A DNA stretch of 64,000 nt. Origin: Xanthobacteraceae bacterium. GTDB taxonomy: Bacteria; Pseudomonadota; Alphaproteobacteria; Rhizobiales; Xanthobacteraceae. Below the pieces are notes generated by a model. That model saw only the letters and a program-made list of their open reading frames with translations, ran no database searches and was not told where the DNA came from. A program made the position numbers and the translations under genes. Positions 52,729 through 60,096 of this stretch are shown here, in pieces. How positions within the stretch are numbered: position 1 is the stretch's first letter; every line of letters begins with the position of its first letter. The stretch lies in NCBI GenBank assembly GCA_022841625.1, contig JALHRD010000022.1, positions 21,669-85,668 on the forward strand. The letters are read 5' to 3'.

Positions 52729-53859
52729 ATGGATTCACGCGGCGCATTGGACGGAGTTCGCGTGGTCGAGCTCGCGAATTATGTCAGCGGTCCCTATGCT
52801 GGTATGATGCTTGCTGATTTCGGCGCCGAGGTGATCAAGGTCGAGCTGCCCGGCAGCGGCGATCCGTTCCGCGGCTGGGGTACGGTCGATTACAGCCCGA
52901 CTTTCGGTTCGGTGAATCGCAGCAAGAAAAGCGTCGCGCTCGATCTCAAGAGCGCCGCAGGCAAAGCCGCCGCGCTCAAGCTGATCGCCACCGCCGATGT
53001 GGTGATCGAGAATTTCCGTCCTGGCACGCTGGAGCGGCTGGGGCTGGGATACGAGACCTGCCGGGCGGGCAATCCGCGGTTGATCTGGTGTTCGATCACC
53101 GGCTTCGGCAATGTCGGTCCGTTGTCGGATCGGCCGGGCTACGACACTGTCGGTCAGGCGGTGGGTGGATTGCTCAGCGTGCTCACCGACATGGACAATC
53201 CCAAGCCGATGGGCATTTCGTTTTCCGACCATCTCGCCGGCATGGTGGCAGCCAACGGCATCCTTGCCGCCTTGCAGGCGCGCCATCGCACCGGCAAAGG
53301 CCAGCGCGTCGATACGTCGTTGTTGGAAGCAACCGTGTCGTTCATCGGCGAGAACGCCGCGCGATTTTTCGAGAACGGCAAGGCGCCGAACCGCGCCACC
53401 CGCACCCACACCGCCCAGGTCTATGCCTTTGTCGCGGGCGACGGAAAGCCGTTCGTCGTGCACCTGTCATCGCCGGAAAAATTCTGGCAAGGCCTCACCC
53501 GCGTTGCCGGCCATCCTGAATGGCTCGACGATCCGCGCTTTAACCCGCGCAAGGCGCGGCAGAAGAACTATGACGTGCTGCGCGGCGCGCTCAGCGATAT
53601 CTTCCGGACCCGGGAGCGTGACTACTGGCTGCAGCGGTTGACCGAGGAAGACGTACCATCGGGGCCGCTCTATGATTTTGCCGAAGTGTTTGCGGATCCA
53701 CAGGTCGAAGCGCTTGGCATGCGAGTCAGCGTGCCGCATCCAAAGCTCGGCAAGGTTGATCTGGTGCGCAATGGTGTGCGGATGTCGGAAACACCTGTGC
53801 GGATCGATCGACCGTCGCCGGAATTGGGGGAGCACAATCGTGAAATTCTGGGCGAGTAG
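52729..53859 (+). CDS. Family III CoA-transferase (CaiB/BaiF)
   Basis: The 376-residue protein has LANYVSGPYAGMMLADFGAEVIKVE, ENFRPGTLERLGLGYE and the catalytic-Asp region ISFSDHLAG (D167, by alignment with Asp169 of formyl-CoA transferase). It moves CoA between carboxylic acids. AGGGAGAG precedes ATG 52729. The next gene starts inside its last 20 bases. Confidence 0.9.
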   Translation: MDSRGALDGVRVVELANYVSGPYAGMMLADFGAEVIKVELPGSGDPFRGWGTVDYSPTFGSVNRSKKSVALDLKSAAGKAAALKLIATADVVIENFRPGTLERLGLGYETCRAGNPRLIWCSITGFGNVGPLSDRPGYDTVGQAVGGLLSVLTDMDNPKPMGISFSDHLAGMVAANGILAALQARHRTGKGQRVDTSLLEATVSFIGENAARFFENGKAPNRATRTHTAQVYAFVAGDGKPFVVHLSSPEKFWQGLTRVAGHPEWLDDPRFNPRKARQKNYDVLRGALSDIFRTRERDYWLQRLTEEDVPSGPLYDFAEVFADPQVEALGMRVSVPHPKLGKVDLVRNGVRMSETPVRIDRPSPELGEHNREILGE

Positions 53860-54880
53860 TCTGCGTTGGCGTGGCGTCGCGGCGGGCCTGGTCTGGCTTG
53901 CCATGTCCGCGGTGGCGTCGGCGCAGACGCCCGCGGAGTTCTACCGCGGCAAGCGACTGACCCTGATTACCTCGGCGTCGGTCGGTGGCGGCTATGACCA
54001 ATATGCGAGGCTCTTGGCCAAGCACATGCCCCGGTTCATTCCCGGCAACCCGTCATTTGTGGTGCAGAACATGGTCGGGGCCGACGGCATTCGGGCGGCG
54101 AATTATTTATACAAAGTGGCGGCGCAGGACGGCAGTGTGGTTGGCGGGCTTTCGCGCAACAACGGTGTTGCGAAATTCTACGATCCCAACAATGCCGCGG
54201 TGCAGTTCGATGCCGGCAAGTTCCATTGGCTGGGATCGCCGCAGCAAGAGATCGGCCTGTTCATCCTGCGGACCCAGAAGGGCGCCAAGACAATCGACGA
54301 CCTCAAGAAGATTGAAGTGGTGGTGTCGTCCACCGCGCGCAACTCTCCGACCTCGATCTATGCGCGCATGCTCAACGCGCTCTATGGTACGCGGATCAAG
54401 ATCGTGGAGGGCTATGGCGGCTCGCAGGAAGCGCTGCTGGCGGTCGAGCGCAACGAAGTCGACGGCCATGTTTCCGGCGGTTCGTCGGGGGCATTCCGTG
54501 CTCGCATTGCGCCTTGGCTCAAGAGCGACGCGGCGGTGATCTTGCAAATGGGCATGAGCCGGGATGCCGCCTTCCCTCATATTCCGACCGCCATCGAAAT
54601 CATGCCAACCGCCGAAGGCAAACAATTGTTTGAGATCGCTTTCGCCGAGCAGGTGATGGGCCGGCCGTTTGTGCTGCCGCCCGGCGTGCCGGCCGATCGT
54701 GTCGCTGTGCTGCGCACAGCCTTCGATGCGGCGGTCAAGGATCCGGCCTTGCTGGAAGATGCCAAGGCGCAAAACATGGAAATCGACCCGGTCACCGGCG
54801 CGGCGATCAATGCGCTGATCGATCGGGTTTATGGCGCGCCCGAAGCCATGGCGGCGCGCCTGCGCGAAATGGCGCGATAA
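53840..54880 (+). CDS. Bug/TctC-like substrate-binding protein, FYRGK subtype
   Basis: GTG 53840 gives a clean signal peptide (about 1-28, VASAQ), with GGGGGAG at 53826-53832 as ribosome site; it overlaps the CoA-transferase end by 20 bases. Mature motifs: AEFYRGKRLTLITSASVGGG, PRFIPGNPSFVVQNMVGADG and HWLGS. Length 346. Two different binding proteins in one operon suggest two related ligands. Confidence 0.85.
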   Translation: MKFWASSLRWRGVAAGLVWLAMSAVASAQTPAEFYRGKRLTLITSASVGGGYDQYARLLAKHMPRFIPGNPSFVVQNMVGADGIRAANYLYKVAAQDGSVVGGLSRNNGVAKFYDPNNAAVQFDAGKFHWLGSPQQEIGLFILRTQKGAKTIDDLKKIEVVVSSTARNSPTSIYARMLNALYGTRIKIVEGYGGSQEALLAVERNEVDGHVSGGSSGAFRARIAPWLKSDAAVILQMGMSRDAAFPHIPTAIEIMPTAEGKQLFEIAFAEQVMGRPFVLPPGVPADRVAVLRTAFDAAVKDPALLEDAKAQNMEIDPVTGAAINALIDRVYGAPEAMAARLREMAR

Positions 54881-54906
54881 AGCTTGATGCGGATGGAGCA
54901 ACAATC

Positions 54907-56088
54907 ATGATCGATCCTTCCCGTGACCTGCGCGATGCCTGCGCCATTGTCGGGGCCGGCCATAGTCGGCTCGGCCGGGTGCCAAGCGTGTCCAGCCTCG
55001 ATCTTCTGGTCGAAGCAATGCGCAACGCCATTACCGATTCCGGAATGAGTGTGCAGGACATCGACGGCATCGTCTGCCGTGGGCCCGACGACATTTACAG
55101 CCATCACCAGCAGATCGGTGCGCGGCTTGGCATCAATGTAAAATTCTCGACCTCGCTCGACAATGGCGGCGCGAGCCAGATTCTTGCGGTGGCGATCGCC
55201 GCGATGGCGATCAAGGCCGGCATGGCGACAACGGTGATTTGCGGTTACGGCCGCGATTCCTGGTCGCGCACCCATTCCTCGGAAGAGGCGCGGGTGAAGA
55301 ACCAGACCACGCCCGACGACCAATTGCCCAAGGAGTTTGCGCCCGAATACGGTTATTTCGGTGCGGTCGCAGCGCATGCTTTCGGCGCCACCCGCCACAT
55401 GCATCTTTACGGTACCACGCGCGAACAGTTTGGCGCGATCGCGGTGGCCTGCCGCGAGCATGCGCTGCGCAATCCCGACGCGCAGATGAAAAAGCCGTTG
55501 AACATGGCGCAATACCATGAGGCGCCGCAAATCGTGGCGCCGTTTGGCCTGTATGATTGCAGCCTGCGCAGCGACGGCGCGGGCGCGGTGATCGTGACCA
55601 GCCGTGAGCGCGCGCGCGATCTCAAGCAGCCGCCGGTGTTGATCAAGGGCTTTGGCAGCTACAACAATCTGCGCGGCTGGTTTGCCGACGACAACATGGT
55701 GACCACGGCCGCCAAGAAAAGCGGCGAGATCGCCTATGGCATGGCTGGCCTTGGCCCGGACGATGTCGACTGCGCGCAGATCTACGATTGCTTCACCTAT
55801 ATGGTGCTCACCCAGCTTGAAGATTACGGCTTCTGCAAAAAAGGCGAGGGCGGCGATTTCGTTGCGTCCGGCGCGCTGCGCATGGGCGGGCGGTTGCCGA
55901 CCAACACGTCGGGCGGGCAATTGTCGGAGGCCCATGTCGAGGGCATGCTGCAGGTCGTCGAGGGTGCGCGACAGATGCGCCACACTTACCCGGCCGAGCG
56001 GCAGGTCAAAGATGCCGAGATCGCGCTGGTGTCCGGCCATGGCGGCAACCAAGTCTGCCACTCGACCTTGATCCTGGGGAGAGCGTGA
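54907..56088 (+). CDS. Thiolase-like (lipid-transfer/SCP2-type) protein without N-terminal nucleophile
   Basis: The 393-residue protein has the thiolase fold pattern, with CAIVGAGHSRLGR, VQDIDGIV and AHVEG near the C-terminus. At the usual nucleophile position there is STSLDNGGAS, with no Cys. Other Cys (CGYGRDSW, CSLRSDG) are elsewhere. Such proteins pair with DUF35 Zn-ribbon proteins, here the next gene (1-base overlap). A retro-Claisen, aldol or lyase role in CoA metabolism is plausible. Confidence 0.83.
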   Translation: MIDPSRDLRDACAIVGAGHSRLGRVPSVSSLDLLVEAMRNAITDSGMSVQDIDGIVCRGPDDIYSHHQQIGARLGINVKFSTSLDNGGASQILAVAIAAMAIKAGMATTVICGYGRDSWSRTHSSEEARVKNQTTPDDQLPKEFAPEYGYFGAVAAHAFGATRHMHLYGTTREQFGAIAVACREHALRNPDAQMKKPLNMAQYHEAPQIVAPFGLYDCSLRSDGAGAVIVTSRERARDLKQPPVLIKGFGSYNNLRGWFADDNMVTTAAKKSGEIAYGMAGLGPDDVDCAQIYDCFTYMVLTQLEDYGFCKKGEGGDFVASGALRMGGRLPTNTSGGQLSEAHVEGMLQVVEGARQMRHTYPAERQVKDAEIALVSGHGGNQVCHSTLILGRA

Positions 56089-56510
56089 TGAACGAACCAG
56101 CCCGCGCGAAGGCGGCAAAGCCTCTGCCCAAGCCGGCGCCGGAATCGGTGCCCTATTGGGAGGCCGCCAAACAGCATCGCTTGGAACTACCGAAGTGCAA
56201 TGCTTGCGGAAAGTTCTGGTTTCCGCCGTCGCAATCCTGTCCGCATTGTCTCGCCGCCGACTTCGCCTTCACGCCGGTGTCCGGGCGCGGCAAGGTGTTT
56301 AGCTTCGTGACGTTCCATCGCGTCTATCATCCGGCGTTTGCCGGCGAAGTTCCGTATGTTGTGGCGCTGGTGGAGCTCGACGAGGGGCCGCGGCTCTTGA
56401 GCAATGTCGTTGGCGTCACGCCTGATAAAGTGACATGCGAAATGCCGGTGCAGGTGGTGTTCGACGACGTCGCCGCCGATGTCGCAGTGCCCAAGTTCAA
56501 GCCGGTCTGA
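56088..56510 (+). CDS. DUF35 Zn-ribbon/OB-fold protein
   Basis: The 140-residue protein has a rubredoxin-like zinc ribbon CNAC (C37, C40) and CPHC (C51, C54), then an OB-fold domain (GRGKVFSFVTFHRVYHPAF, VVALVELDEGPRLLSNVVG). These act as acyl-CoA-binding partners of thiolase-like enzymes. ATG 56088 overlaps the thiolase-like stop. Confidence 0.9.
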   Translation: MNEPARAKAAKPLPKPAPESVPYWEAAKQHRLELPKCNACGKFWFPPSQSCPHCLAADFAFTPVSGRGKVFSFVTFHRVYHPAFAGEVPYVVALVELDEGPRLLSNVVGVTPDKVTCEMPVQVVFDDVAADVAVPKFKPV

Positions 56511-56513
56511 GCG

Positions 56514-56843
56514 TCAGCGCAGCGGACGGCGCGTGCCTTTGCGCTCGACGATCACGGTCGGCCGCGCTGGGCGGGCGAACGGCGGGGGCGTGGTGGATGC
56601 GCCGGCGCTCTCCCCCTCCTCGCGCAAGTCGACCGGATAGGTCGGGACCGTTGTGGTAATCGAGTGCTTATAGACGATCTGCTGCTCGCCGTCGCGTTCG
56701 AGCAGGATGCAGAACGCGTCGAAACTGGCGATGACGCCTTGCAGCCGTACCCCATTGTTCAGGAACACCGTGACCGGAATCCGCCGGCGCTTTAGGTGAT
56801 CGAGAAACGTGTCCTGCAGTCGGTGGATATTGTCTTTAGGCAT
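56514..56843 (-). CDS. Hfq-like RNA chaperone with C-terminal extension
   Basis: The 109-residue protein has Sm1 (LQDTFLDHLKRRRIPVTVFL, NGVRLQGVIASFDAFCILLERD) and Sm2 (QQIVYKHSITTTVP, with Y58-K59-H60). Q10, F41-D42 and YKH match key Hfq RNA-binding residues, but many others differ from the standard alphaproteobacterial Hfq (start [27 protein letters not shown] by memory, given in part). A Pro/Arg-rich tail of about 35 residues follows. A -35 hexamer TTGACA (complement of 56945-56950) lies upstream, with a poor -10. It may be a paralogue. Confidence 0.82.
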   Translation of the reverse strand: MPKDNIHRLQDTFLDHLKRRRIPVTVFLNNGVRLQGVIASFDAFCILLERDGEQQIVYKHSITTTVPTYPVDLREEGESAGASTTPPPFARPARPTVIVERKGTRRPLR

Positions 56844-57106
56844 TGGGGCCTCTGCCGTTCTTATCGCTCCCGCCAGTGCCAGTGTCGACGGTAAACGCGT
56901 CGGGATGATGACAGTTTTTCCAGAAATTGTGCGTAACAAAGCAATGTCAAACGCGCAGGGGAGCTATCTCCTATGTCTATAAGCGGGCGATTTATGCTGG
57001 GTTTATCAAGACTTTGTTTGTGCCTGTCCCGATTAACACTAACAACGAAGCGGGTTTGACCAGCCTTCAACCGTGCGCCTATGTTTACGCACAAATGACA
57101 GCCTTC

Positions 57107-57364
57107 ATGTTGCAAGCCGGGATCGTGCCAGGCGCGCTGCCGGCGGTCGAGACCGATCGCAAAAAGATTGTCGCACGGCTCGAAGACGCGGGATGGATCA
57201 ACCGCGCCGTCGATCGCCAAGGCGATCAACGAGGCGATCAAGCGGTCGATCATGACGTCTACACCCACCCGGCGCAGCCCGATGTGCGCATTGTGGTGTT
57301 GCGGCGGCGCGTCGTGACCGGCGCGGTCGCCCGCATGATTGCCAAGCAAGCCGGCTGGCGCTGA
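57107..57364 (+). CDS. hicA: HicA-family toxin with internal insertion, possibly inactive
   Basis: The protein contains VETDRKKIVARLEDAGWIN and, after an unusual DRQGDQRGDQAVDHD segment, VYTHPAQPDVRIVV and GAVARMIAKQAGW, the HicA pattern. The normal GG-GxHDxYxHP loop is replaced by a stretch with a tandem 12-base repeat (GGCGATCAA at 57221 and 57233). The start is uncertain (ATG 57095, ATG 57107 or GTG 57125). The hicB gene follows after 35 bases, the usual order. Whether the enzyme still cuts RNA cannot be told. Confidence 0.6.
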   Translation: MLQAGIVPGALPAVETDRKKIVARLEDAGWINRAVDRQGDQRGDQAVDHDVYTHPAQPDVRIVVLRRRVVTGAVARMIAKQAGWR

Positions 57365-57399
57365 GAGCGCACGGCAACCAAGTCAGGAGAAGTGATCGC

Positions 57400-57810
57400 A
57401 TGGCACGCTATGGCGCCTTTGTTGATGGCATGCGCGGCGCTTATGGCGTCGTCATTCCCGATCTTCCTGGCTGCACCGCGATGGGCAAGACCATCGACGA
57501 AGCGTTGAGCAATGCCGTGAGCGCGGCCGCCGCCTGGGCCGAAACCGCGCGCGCGGACGGCGTTGCGATCCCAAAGCCGCGCCCGATCGAGGCGCTCCGC
57601 AGCGACCCTGACGTGGCGGCCGAACTAGCCGCCGGCGCCGCGCTCTCGATCGTGCCGCTGATCCTGGAAGCCGGCCGTCCGGCCAAGGCCAATCTGTCGC
57701 TCGATGCCGGCTTGCTGCAAGCGATCGATGAGGCTGCCGAATCCAAGGGCCTGACCCGCTCGGCCTTCATTGCCAGTGCCGCGCGCGAGAAGATCGTCGC
57801 TGAGGGATAG
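57400..57810 (+). CDS. hicB: HicB-family antitoxin
   Basis: The 136-residue protein has the HicB core YGVVIPDLPGCTAMGKTIDEALSNAVSAAAAW and a C-terminal ribbon-helix-helix-type segment (KANLSLDAGLLQAIDEAAESKGLTRSAFIASAAREKI). It binds HicA and the promoter. AGGAGAAG lies 9 bases before ATG 57400. All core residues look intact, unlike its partner. Confidence 0.88.
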   Translation: MARYGAFVDGMRGAYGVVIPDLPGCTAMGKTIDEALSNAVSAAAAWAETARADGVAIPKPRPIEALRSDPDVAAELAAGAALSIVPLILEAGRPAKANLSLDAGLLQAIDEAAESKGLTRSAFIASAAREKIVAEG

Positions 57811-57845
57811 GGGCGGGCGGCGCCGGCAGGAGAAATTGAAAAAAT

Positions 57846-57920
57846 TGGCTCCCCGGGCCGGATTCGAACCAGCGACCAACCGGTTAACAGCCGGTTGCTC
57901 TACCACTGAGCTACCGGGGA
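57846..57920 (-). tRNA. tRNA-Asn (anticodon GTT)
   Basis: The complement folds as a cloverleaf of 75 bases with encoded CCA. The acceptor TCCCCGG pairs with CCGGGGA, the anticodon loop is CTGTTAA giving GTT, and the T loop is TTCGAAT. Confidence 0.93.
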
Positions 57921-58034
57921 ACACTGCCTCAGAGGAAGTGTGGCGTCTTAACAAACGGGTCTGAGCTTGCATAGCGCCAAATTGTTGAGCGCTGTGCGCG
58001 GGTCGTCGGCACTTAACCAGTCCCGCAAGCATGA

Positions 58035-58071
58035 CAATGCCGGCCTGCTGGGGGGGCAGAGGCCGGCATTG
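58035..58071. terminator. 12-bp perfect hairpin, possible terminator
   Basis: CAATGCCGGCCT (58035-58046) pairs with AGGCCGGCATTG (58060-58071). It lies downstream of the minus-strand DUF1127 gene and upstream of tRNA-Asn in transcription direction. There is no T-run, so it may act as a weak terminator or transcript end. Confidence 0.45.
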
Positions 58072-58117
58072 GTGGTGCGGGTGATACGTACAATACCCGC
58101 GCCCGGGGAAATTGGGA

Positions 58118-58339
58118 TCAGGCGCGGATCGAGAGCTCAAGCACCGCGCGCGGAATATCCTGGCGGGTGAGTCCGCGACTGGCGAGCTGTGCGTCGCTCA
58201 TCTGGGAAAACGCCCGATAGCGCTGCGCCATCACGCGCGCTTCGTCGAGGCCCTCGAAGAACGCGACAATCCGTTGGGCGACCCGCTCCAGAAACGCCGG
58301 AGCCTCATGGATGAGTTGGGATAATGCAATCGTGGTCAT
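58118..58339 (-). CDS. DUF1127 small protein
   Basis: The 73-residue protein ends with YRAFSQMSDAQLASRGLTRQDIPRAV, the DUF1127 signature (YjiS-like). Such small Arg-rich proteins modulate RNA or phosphate metabolism in alphaproteobacteria. AAAAGGACTG precedes ATG 58339. The upstream region is AT-rich and carries the palindrome at 58387. Confidence 0.88.
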   Translation of the reverse strand: MTTIALSQLIHEAPAFLERVAQRIVAFFEGLDEARVMAQRYRAFSQMSDAQLASRGLTRQDIPRAVLELSIRA

Positions 58340-58634
58340 GGCAGTCCTTTTCGTTTTTTGTGGTTGGCTTATGGCTCTATATAGTCTGGTATACCAATTA
58401 TTTCACGATGAGTTATCGCATAGCAGCAATTATTTGCTGCATAGCAATATTAATGATTTGTTTATGAGGGGTCAGCAGAATCAGATACCGGCCTCCGAAC
58501 GAATTCAGATCGTCCAGACTGGCGCCTAAAGTATTGTTTTAAAAAGAAAATCAGGCGCCCTTTGCAACGCAAAGGGGCGGCGGCACCTGCTCCCATCCAT
58601 GGGCAGGGAACTTGCCATATTTCAACGAAAGATT
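58340..58634. other. AT-rich intergenic region of 295 bases
   Basis: It holds the promoter side of the DUF1127 gene, the palindrome TGGTATACCA, and GCAGCAA...TTGCTGC (58424-58440), an inverted 7-bp pair with a direct repeat GCATAGC. Base composition is clearly lower in GC than its neighbours. No gene is visible. Confidence 0.5.
58387..58396. promoter_or_regulatory. Palindrome TGGTATACCA
   Basis: A perfect 10-bp palindrome 48 bases upstream of the DUF1127 ATG, next to a TATATAG -10-like stretch. It resembles sites of GntR-family regulators, but the regulator is not identified. Confidence 0.35.
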
Positions 58635-58708
58635 TGGAGGCCACGCCCGGAATTGAACCGGGGTACACGGTTTTGCAGACCGTTGCGTAACCACTCCGCC
58701 ACGTGGCC
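58635..58708 (-). tRNA. tRNA-Cys (anticodon GCA)
   Basis: The complement folds as a 74-base cloverleaf with encoded CCA. The acceptor GGCCACG pairs with CGTGGCC, discriminator is T, the anticodon loop is CTGCAAA giving GCA, and the T loop is TTCAATT. Confidence 0.93.
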
Positions 58709-58807
58709 GTCTCAAAGGCTCATTACAGGACCATTCCCGACCCGGCAACTCACCGCTTCACCTGCATTCTTCCCTTGTTCTTCCCCTGCGTCGGCATTGT
58801 CTCAGTT

Positions 58808-59689
58808 TCATTGTGGCACCGCGTCAAGCATCGCCTGACGCTTCTCGCTGAGTATCTTCGCCTCGCGCGCATCGATCATTGCAACGAGGTCGCTCATTTC
58901 CATTGGCGACTTGGTGAGACCGGCAGCCATCGCGGGCGTGAGCCTATGCGCCTTGTGAGTGCGAACCCAATTGTACCAGAAGAAGTACAGCGCCAGCGCG
59001 TGACAGTGGTTTTCGAATTTTTTTGAGAACGCATTGTTGAGTCGCGTAATGCGGCGCATCGACATACGCATCGTGAGATTGTGCCGCTCGGCATAGGACG
59101 TGTTGATGTAGGCCGGATCGGGATTGCCGCGGATCGTTTGCGTCTTGGTGCCGATGACAACGGGCGGGCTATAGCGACCAGGGCCGGCGCTTTCCCTGCC
59201 GAAAATCTTGATCAGCATTGCGTAGTCAGCATTGAAGTCGAGGGCCGCTACGGCGCTCAGATAAGCCTTATGGCCGTCTGTGGTGAGTTGAACGCGAGTA
59301 GCGAGGCGAGCGCGAAGGTCGCTCATGAATTCCAAGCCAGCACCATGATGGCGGTCGCCAACGTGCCACGAGATGATCAGCTTGGAGTCGGCGTCGATGC
59401 CGGTCCACGTCCATACGTCGCCTGAACCAATCGGCACGGCCTTCGCTGTGCGTAGGTTCTTCGCCTTGGCGTAGGCGAAGCTCCAAATCTCGTCGCACTG
59501 TACGCTCTGCGATCGCACATCGCGGACCTGTTCGTGGTGAAAGGCCGCGGCAACGGTGCCGGCGTCCACCAAGAGCTTCGACACGGTGTTGATCGACACG
59601 TCGCACACGCGAGAAACCGACCGCATAGACGATCCCTCGCAGAGCATCGTGAGGATTTGGACGCGCTTCTCGATAGGGAGCTTGTTCAT
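58808..59689 (-). CDS. IS1-family-type transposase
   Basis: The 293-residue protein begins MNKLPIEKRVQILTML and has an HTH (SSMRSVSRVCDVSINTVSKLL), QCDEIWSFAYAK, GDVWTWTGIDADSKLI, TDGHKAYL, SYAERHNLTMRM and FENHCHALALYFFWYNW, the long IS1-type transposase of Rhizobiales. It appears full length. No clear terminal inverted repeats were found, so it may be a fixed remnant. tRNA-Cys flanks one side and a tRNA-like locus the other. No ribosome site precedes the ATG, which lies 6 bases after a -10. Confidence 0.85.
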   Translation of the reverse strand: MNKLPIEKRVQILTMLCEGSSMRSVSRVCDVSINTVSKLLVDAGTVAAAFHHEQVRDVRSQSVQCDEIWSFAYAKAKNLRTAKAVPIGSGDVWTWTGIDADSKLIISWHVGDRHHGAGLEFMSDLRARLATRVQLTTDGHKAYLSAVAALDFNADYAMLIKIFGRESAGPGRYSPPVVIGTKTQTIRGNPDPAYINTSYAERHNLTMRMSMRRITRLNNAFSKKFENHCHALALYFFWYNWVRTHKAHRLTPAMAAGLTKSPMEMSDLVAMIDAREAKILSEKRQAMLDAVPQ

Positions 59690-59695
59690 GAGTGC

Positions 59696-59723
59696 ATCAT
59701 ACACTCAATGCCCACTCGGTCAA
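59696..59723 (-). promoter_or_regulatory. Sigma70-like promoter of the transposase, leaderless
   Basis: On the minus strand, TTGACC (59723-59718) and TATGAT (59701-59696) are 16 bases apart. Transcription would start at about 59689, the ATG itself, so the mRNA is probably leaderless. This agrees with the lack of a Shine-Dalgarno sequence. Confidence 0.5.
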
Positions 59724-59851
59724 GCATAAGTTCATTTTATCTAAGGCATTGAAATTATTGCGAAACGAGTCCTTGAGTGGTTTAATTTGACTTGTTGGAT
59801 CAAAGGCTTATACTATTTTGCGCGATGGCCCCGCTGGGCTTGGTCCGATGA

Positions 59852-59928
59852 TGGCCCCCACGGCAGGATTCGGACCTGCAACCTCCGGCGTAGCAAGCGC
59901 GGCGCTCTATCCTTTGAGCTACGTGGGG
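59852..59928 (-). tRNA. tRNA-like gene with anomalous anticodon arm (anticodon position reads TGC)
   Basis: The complement has a perfect 7-bp acceptor (CCCCACG/CGTGGGG), D arm GCTC/GAGC, T stem GCAGG/CCTGC and encoded CCA. The anticodon stem has a C-C mismatch, the loop is CTTGCTA with T at position 37, and the T loop begins TCC rather than TTC. The anticodon position reads TGC (Ala codon GCA), yet the Ala identity pair G3-U70 is missing. It may be a decaying pseudo-tRNA or a misread isoacceptor. Confidence 0.55.
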
Positions 59929-60062
59929 ATCATCGACCGAACCGGCCGCACGACCTTGCGGATCGTGCGACCGGCCCGGAAACGGGCGGCAGCTAGATGC
60001 TGCTCATGTACCACCTACCTTTCGAGCCGCTTGCCGGCGGCTTCCACACTTGGTTCATCCAG

Positions 60063-60084
60063 ACCGGGGCAGAAATGCCCCGGT
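60063..60084. terminator. 9-bp hairpin with GAAA loop
   Basis: ACCGGGGCA (60063-60071) pairs with TGCCCCGGT (60076-60084) across loop GAAA, followed by TTCATTTC on plus. It lies just downstream of the minus-strand gene ending at 60097 and could stop transcription from it. Confidence 0.5.
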
Positions 60085-60096
60085 TTCATTTCGTGC

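Noticed and set aside
54829..56118. 429-residue open frame on the minus strand opposite the thiolase-like gene
   Set aside because: Low-complexity Arg/His/Ala composition and complete overlap with a recognisable thiolase-like gene show it to be a shadow.
57219..57252. CRISPR-like or tandem repeat array at the GGCGATCAA repeats
   Set aside because: Only two short copies within a coding frame, with no spacers. No CRISPR array was seen anywhere in the window.
56861..57349. 162-residue minus-strand frame opposite hicA
   Set aside because: It has no start signal or domain, while the plus strand shows HicA motifs followed by hicB.
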